Below are positions 60,749 through 64,000 of a DNA stretch of 64,000 bases, piece by piece (the first letter of the stretch is position 1; the number at the start of each line of letters is the position of its first letter). The stretch is from Candidatus Borrarchaeum weybense. GTDB taxonomy: Archaea; Asgardarchaeota; Sifarchaeia; Borrarchaeales; Borrarchaeaceae. Below the pieces are notes generated by a model, which did not search any database, had not been told where the DNA came from, and saw only the letters and a list, made by a program, of their open reading frames with translations. The position numbers were made by a program, and so were the translations under genes. The stretch is taken from assembly GCA_019057385.1 (NCBI GenBank), contig JAHQJS010000006.1, positions 579,038 through 643,037 of the forward strand, written 5' to 3'.

Positions 60749-61690
60749 ATGTCCTTAGTGCACTTTTTGCAGAAAAACCCTGACTACCTCTCAGGTGTCA
60801 GAAGAATCCTCGAATATGAAGAGGACCATAAAGACGATCAGTATTTCAAGGACTTAGGGTGGTCTTGGGATGATATTAGACTTTCAGGACCACACTTGAA
60901 TCAGTTAGTTTTGGCGGGAATAATTCAAATTGTGTATAAATCCCGCAAGAATCGCGGCTATTTGTTAGTAGATCGAGAAAAAACAAAGAAAGAGATCGAA
61001 CTATACGAAGCACAATTAAATTATAGTCCAGAGACAGACGAAGAGATTGAATTCTCAGAATCTATCTTTGATGACATTATAGGCTATAACGATGTGAAAA
61101 AACTCTTTAAACGGGCGTTGCGGAGTGAAGAACCGATACATATCCTCATGATTGGACCACCCGCCAGCGCAAAGAGTATGTTTCTTTTTTGTCTTGCACG
61201 TTTAGATGGGGCTCATTATTCTCTTGGCTCATCGAGTACCAAAAGCGGATTATCTGATTTTCTTATTGAGTATTCTCCGCGCATATTATTGATCGACGAG
61301 TTGGACAAAATGAACACACCTGACTACTCCGTACTGCTCTCCTTATGTGAGAGTGGACTTGTGGGAGAAACAAAATACAAGAGAGTACGAAGTGTTCAGT
61401 TGAAATGTTCTGTATTCGCGGCTGCCAATGATGACAAAAAAATTCCGCGAGAAGTTAAAAGTCGATTTATTGCACTTCGATTTAAGGAGTATTCAAAAGC
61501 AGATTTTATAGAAACTGCCGTAAAACTTCTTATGCGGGAAGGAAAAGACCATGACTTAGCCACCTATATCGCTGAAAAAGTATGGCACTTTAAAAACCGC
61601 GATATAAGAGACTGCATACAGATAAGCCGCTTAGGAGATACACAAGAAGAGATCGACTCAACCCTGAAAACACTTCAGAAGTATTCGTGA
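60749..61690 (+). CDS. AAA+ ATPase with N-terminal winged helix
   Basis: 313 aa. The N-terminus (about 20-80) looks like a winged helix (DDIRLSGPHLNQLVLAGIIQIV). The AAA+ core has Walker A GPPASAKS, Walker B ILLIDELDKM, sensor 1 AAANDD and an SRF arginine finger, most like the RuvB/MCM/MoxR side of AAA+. It could be a helicase loader or a branch-migration motor. The start is ATG 60749 or in-frame GTG 60740; TAG 60734 excludes anything earlier. Confidence 0.8.
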   Translation: MSLVHFLQKNPDYLSGVRRILEYEEDHKDDQYFKDLGWSWDDIRLSGPHLNQLVLAGIIQIVYKSRKNRGYLLVDREKTKKEIELYEAQLNYSPETDEEIEFSESIFDDIIGYNDVKKLFKRALRSEEPIHILMIGPPASAKSMFLFCLARLDGAHYSLGSSSTKSGLSDFLIEYSPRILLIDELDKMNTPDYSVLLSLCESGLVGETKYKRVRSVQLKCSVFAAANDDKKIPREVKSRFIALRFKEYSKADFIETAVKLLMREGKDHDLATYIAEKVWHFKNRDIRDCIQISRLGDTQEEIDSTLKTLQKYS

Positions 61691-61730
61691 GTACCTAAGT
61701 ACTCATGTTTGTTTTATTTTTTCTTTTCAT

Positions 61731-61755
61731 GGAGCTTCAATCATGAAGGCTCTAC
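61731..61755 (+). promoter_or_regulatory. GGAGCTT leader element 13 overlapping start codon
   Basis: GAGCTTCA-ATCA-TGAAGGCTC forms an eight-pair hairpin with a bulged G. The ATG at 61743 lies in the loop/3' arm, so folding would hide the start codon. Confidence 0.6.
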
Positions 61756-63461
61756 CACAAACAGGAGGAATTCAAATTTCGTGGATACATGAATTTTTTG
61801 AGAAATATCGTGCCCAAATAACACCCCTCAGTATCACACATTTCAATATCGAGGATTTCCCGCAACTTTTTACTGCAAAAGTAAATGGGAAAACTCTTCC
61901 TGGATATTTTGAATTCGTAATTGAGTATGATATTGGATCGGGGTTATGTCCTTTTGAACCACAAAAAACAGACTCTGAACAACTTACAACAGATGAAGAC
62001 AGCTCTGAACAAATTACAATGACCGACAAACTACGTCAAGAATATGCGAAGTTTATACAGTCAGACGAAGTTTATGAACTACCTGTTGATCCCGTAGAAA
62101 CGCTGAACTTTATCCGCTATTTATTCCGCGAATATAAGGGGCTTTTTGTTCTTTATGATTGCGAAACAATAGCACCTGACAGTTCGGCGGCACACATGAC
62201 GCTACAGGATCGTCAATGTTCGCAACTACTTAAAAATTTAGCATTAGACCACAAAATTCGCAAAAAAGGAAGCGCAATCATAGTGACTGCCGAGAGGCTT
62301 GAGGATATTGCCCAAAAAGTCCGAAAGGTAGCTAATATCATTGAAATTCCGCTTCCTGACGATACATCACGAAAGAAAGTGTTTGAACAAGCAACTGAAA
62401 AAGTCGCTTATAATCCTAAGGACTTGGATCAATGGGTAGTCGGATCGAAAGGTTTGACAATCAAAGAACTTAAGTCGATCATAGTTGAACTTTATCAGAA
62501 AGACACCACAATTATGTTAGGTGACTTCTATGATCAAAAAGCGAAAAAGTTAGAGAAGTACGACATGGTCTCTTTAGAGAATCCAAAGTTCGGATTCGAG
62601 GGCTTAGTTCTACCAGACTACTTAAGTACTTTCCTTAAGACCTTCATAATAAAGCCATATCAACAAGCTATGCAAATTCGTCCAAAAGGGATCTTGTTCA
62701 CAGGACCACCAGGCACAGGGAAATCAGTGTTGGCGGAAGTAATAGCCTACGAACTTAACAGACCGTTGATTACCGTTGACGCAAGTAATTTACTCTCTCA
62801 ATATGTCGGGGAGAGTGAGAAACGGACTGCTCAATTTTTCCGAGTAATCAGACAATTTGGTGAGGCAGTTGTCCTTATTGATGAAGCCGAAGAATTACTC
62901 AGCGAGCGATCTACAGCAGTCAACACTGATAGCGGTGTGACATCCAATTTGAAGGCAACCTTTCTTCATGAAATGGCGAGAGATCATGGAGTATTGTTTA
63001 TACTCAATACTAATTATCCAATGAAACTCGATGCTGCCATGGTTCGTGTGGGCAGAATTAATTACAAAATACCACTTTTGCCACCATTTACCGCTGAAGA
63101 ACGGGCTAAAATACTTCGTGTGGTGTTAGATGTTCAATTAAAAGTCCCATACGATAAGAACATAGATTTTGAAGCAATTGCCGCAACACTTCAGGGATAC
63201 ACAGGCGCAGAATTACGAGAATTAGCAAGTGTAGCATGGGCTATTGCTTGTGTTGAAAATGACAAAGAAAAAACCGAGCAGGAAGATTTTGATGTCGCAA
63301 AAACGGTGTTTCTACCCGATACGCGAAAGATCAAAGAAATGACCGCCGACGCACTTTCAGTAGTGAATGACAAAAGGCTTTTGCCGCCACAACTCCACAA
63401 AGAAAAAGAAAAGAAGGTTCAAGAGTTTCAAGAAGGCACTTGGGATTCACTCTTTCAATAA
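61743..63461 (+). CDS. Ycf46-like two-part AAA+ ATPase
   Basis: 572 aa. Residues about 100-260 resemble the degenerate N-terminal ATPase-like domain of Ycf46 proteins (ALDHKIRKKGSAIIVTAERL, IIEIPLPDDTSRKKVF). A second, active AAA+ domain of the FtsH/CDC48 type follows (about 315-490): Walker A GPPGTGKS, Walker B VVLIDEAEELLSERS, sensor 1 FILNTNYP and arginine finger MVRVGRI. The gene after it looks like DUF1257 (Ycf35), the usual Ycf46 companion in phages and cyanobacteria. The start in the hairpin may be regulated. Confidence 0.78.
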   Translation: MKALPQTGGIQISWIHEFFEKYRAQITPLSITHFNIEDFPQLFTAKVNGKTLPGYFEFVIEYDIGSGLCPFEPQKTDSEQLTTDEDSSEQITMTDKLRQEYAKFIQSDEVYELPVDPVETLNFIRYLFREYKGLFVLYDCETIAPDSSAAHMTLQDRQCSQLLKNLALDHKIRKKGSAIIVTAERLEDIAQKVRKVANIIEIPLPDDTSRKKVFEQATEKVAYNPKDLDQWVVGSKGLTIKELKSIIVELYQKDTTIMLGDFYDQKAKKLEKYDMVSLENPKFGFEGLVLPDYLSTFLKTFIIKPYQQAMQIRPKGILFTGPPGTGKSVLAEVIAYELNRPLITVDASNLLSQYVGESEKRTAQFFRVIRQFGEAVVLIDEAEELLSERSTAVNTDSGVTSNLKATFLHEMARDHGVLFILNTNYPMKLDAAMVRVGRINYKIPLLPPFTAEERAKILRVVLDVQLKVPYDKNIDFEAIAATLQGYTGAELRELASVAWAIACVENDKEKTEQEDFDVAKTVFLPDTRKIKEMTADALSVVNDKRLLPPQLHKEKEKKVQEFQEGTWDSLFQ

Positions 63462-63513
63462 TTTCCTCTTTTTTTTCTTTATCACTACTTAGGTAATTGT
63501 GTTCATTTTTAGA

Positions 63514-63532
63514 GGGGCTTCTTCTCCAGGAA
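63514..63532 (+). promoter_or_regulatory. GGGGCTT leader element 14
   Basis: GGGG-CTTCTT-CTCC hairpin then CAGGAAG. A T8 run and a palindrome (63486) precede it; the gene after it starts at 63559. Confidence 0.55.
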
Positions 63533-63558
63533 GCTACTAACTTTAATGAGGAAAAAAG

Positions 63559-64000
63559 TTGAGTAAATATCTCGAAGTAAAAACTCAATTCAAAAGTATG
63601 GCACATCTTATCGAGGCATTAACATCAATCTATGGCTACGGTACAGTCAAAGCGGGTAAAAATTTACCTCTCAAGGATTATCTTGGCAATATACGACCAG
63701 AAAAGGCAGATATCGTAGTACCAAGACGCTTCATTCATCCAGCGTCAAACGATCTTGGATTCAAGAAAAATGAAAACGGTGTTTATACCATGATTATCTC
63801 AGAATTTGACGAAGTAGTAGCATCAATGACTCCCCAAAGACTCGCTAATGAACTTAATTTGTATGGTCCGCCATATTCGACTCAATGCAAAGGAATTCCG
63901 AATACTGAGATAAAGAAACAATACAATCTCAGTTTTATCAGAGACTTTGCCAAGAAAAACCGTTGGAATCTGTCATTGACAGACAAAGAAACTCATTTTG
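63559..64000 (+). CDS. Partial DUF1257/Ycf35-like protein, runs off the window
   Basis: 147 residues seen from TTG 63559. The start SKYLEVKTQFKSMAHLIEAL and the final RDFAKKNRWNLSLTDKE match the plan of DUF1257 (Ycf35) proteins, small companions of Ycf46 AAA+ ATPases. The 3' end is outside the window. The leader hairpin lies 27 bp upstream with no strong SD directly before TTG, so the start is tentative. Confidence 0.62.
   Translation, partial: MSKYLEVKTQFKSMAHLIEALTSIYGYGTVKAGKNLPLKDYLGNIRPEKADIVVPRRFIHPASNDLGFKKNENGVYTMIISEFDEVVASMTPQRLANELNLYGPPYSTQCKGIPNTEIKKQYNLSFIRDFAKKNRWNLSLTDKETHF

Larger units (their letters stand above)
38113..63495. repeat. Dispersed palindrome TACYTARGTA, about 20 copies
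   Basis: Copies begin at 38113, 39232, 39282, 39874, 41368, 42711, 44251, 47914, 49961, 52461, 55222, 55230, 55254, 57058, 58784, 58800, 59837, 60730, 61692, 62619 and 63486; a variant is at 41665. Most lie between genes on both strands, often just after a stop codon or before a leader. Two are inside genes (44251, 62619). Only one copy occurs in the first 38 kb (4652). The even spacing and palindromic form suggest an element-wide operator or a segregation-protein binding site. Confidence 0.8.

Overview
The window reads as archaeal chromosome, most likely from an Asgard archaeon (inference), with a separate mobile element occupying its right-hand part. Promoters are TATA-type with poly-T stretches after genes, and Shine-Dalgarno (SD) sites are GGAGG/GGTGA. 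Archaeal-type proteins include a beta-CASP RNase of the aCPSF2 type, a CofD-like protein, CPA2 antiporters, an MglA/Arf-like small GTPase and a giant TrmB-type coiled-coil protein. No rRNA gene, complete tRNA gene or CRISPR array was seen.

Chromosomal part (about 1-36 kb). Transport and signalling come first: a DASS carrier, CBS proteins, a VWA protein, two convergent CPA2 antiporters and three tandem 4-TM paralogues. Then come a divergent CofD-like protein, Hsp20, a small GTPase, and a 1913-residue protein that looks like a TrmB regulator with a very long coiled coil between its DNA-binding and PLD-like domains. Next are a winged-helix-repeat membrane protein, three GT4-type glycosyltransferases, the beta-CASP RNase, an Fe-S protein and an SDR. 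Branched-chain amino-acid genes follow: two complete and different acetohydroxyacid synthase sets facing each other, then ilvC.

Transition (36-38 kb). Three unrecognised genes lie here. The last starts at an AUA codon behind a perfect SD. A 19-bp inverted repeat then brackets a PD-(D/E)XK nuclease gene (38.1-39.2 kb).

Mobile element (about 38.1 kb to past the right edge). It is marked by roughly 20 copies of the palindrome TACYTARGTA, with one copy in the chromosomal part. Its minus strand (39.5-51.3 kb) carries a membrane and surface module: a sugar-hydrolase-like TIM barrel, a CPBP protease, a 1215-residue surface protein and several polytopic membrane proteins. A divergent palindromic TATA box at 51.35 kb separates this from a plus-strand module holding an MCM-like AAA+ protein, PCNA fused to a C2H2 zinc finger, a second AAA+ protein, a Ycf46-like AAA+ protein and the start of a probable DUF1257 (Ycf35-like) protein.

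The most unusual feature is in the plus-strand module. Most gaps carry a T-run followed by a GGAGCTT-type leader hairpin and an SD, and most of these units precede a gene. At 60.38-60.62 kb an untranslated RNA from its own promoter ends in what looks like the 3' half of a tRNA. Its acceptor strand AAGCTCC is the exact complement of GGAGCTT. Upstream parts resemble the order of conserved regions in RNase P RNA. A natural external-guide system for processing the element's mRNAs is a testable hypothesis. The promoter of this RNA and that of the element's winged-helix gene (39.5 kb) share a 12-bp operator, TTGTNATNACAA, repeated with identical 12- and 32-bp spacing.
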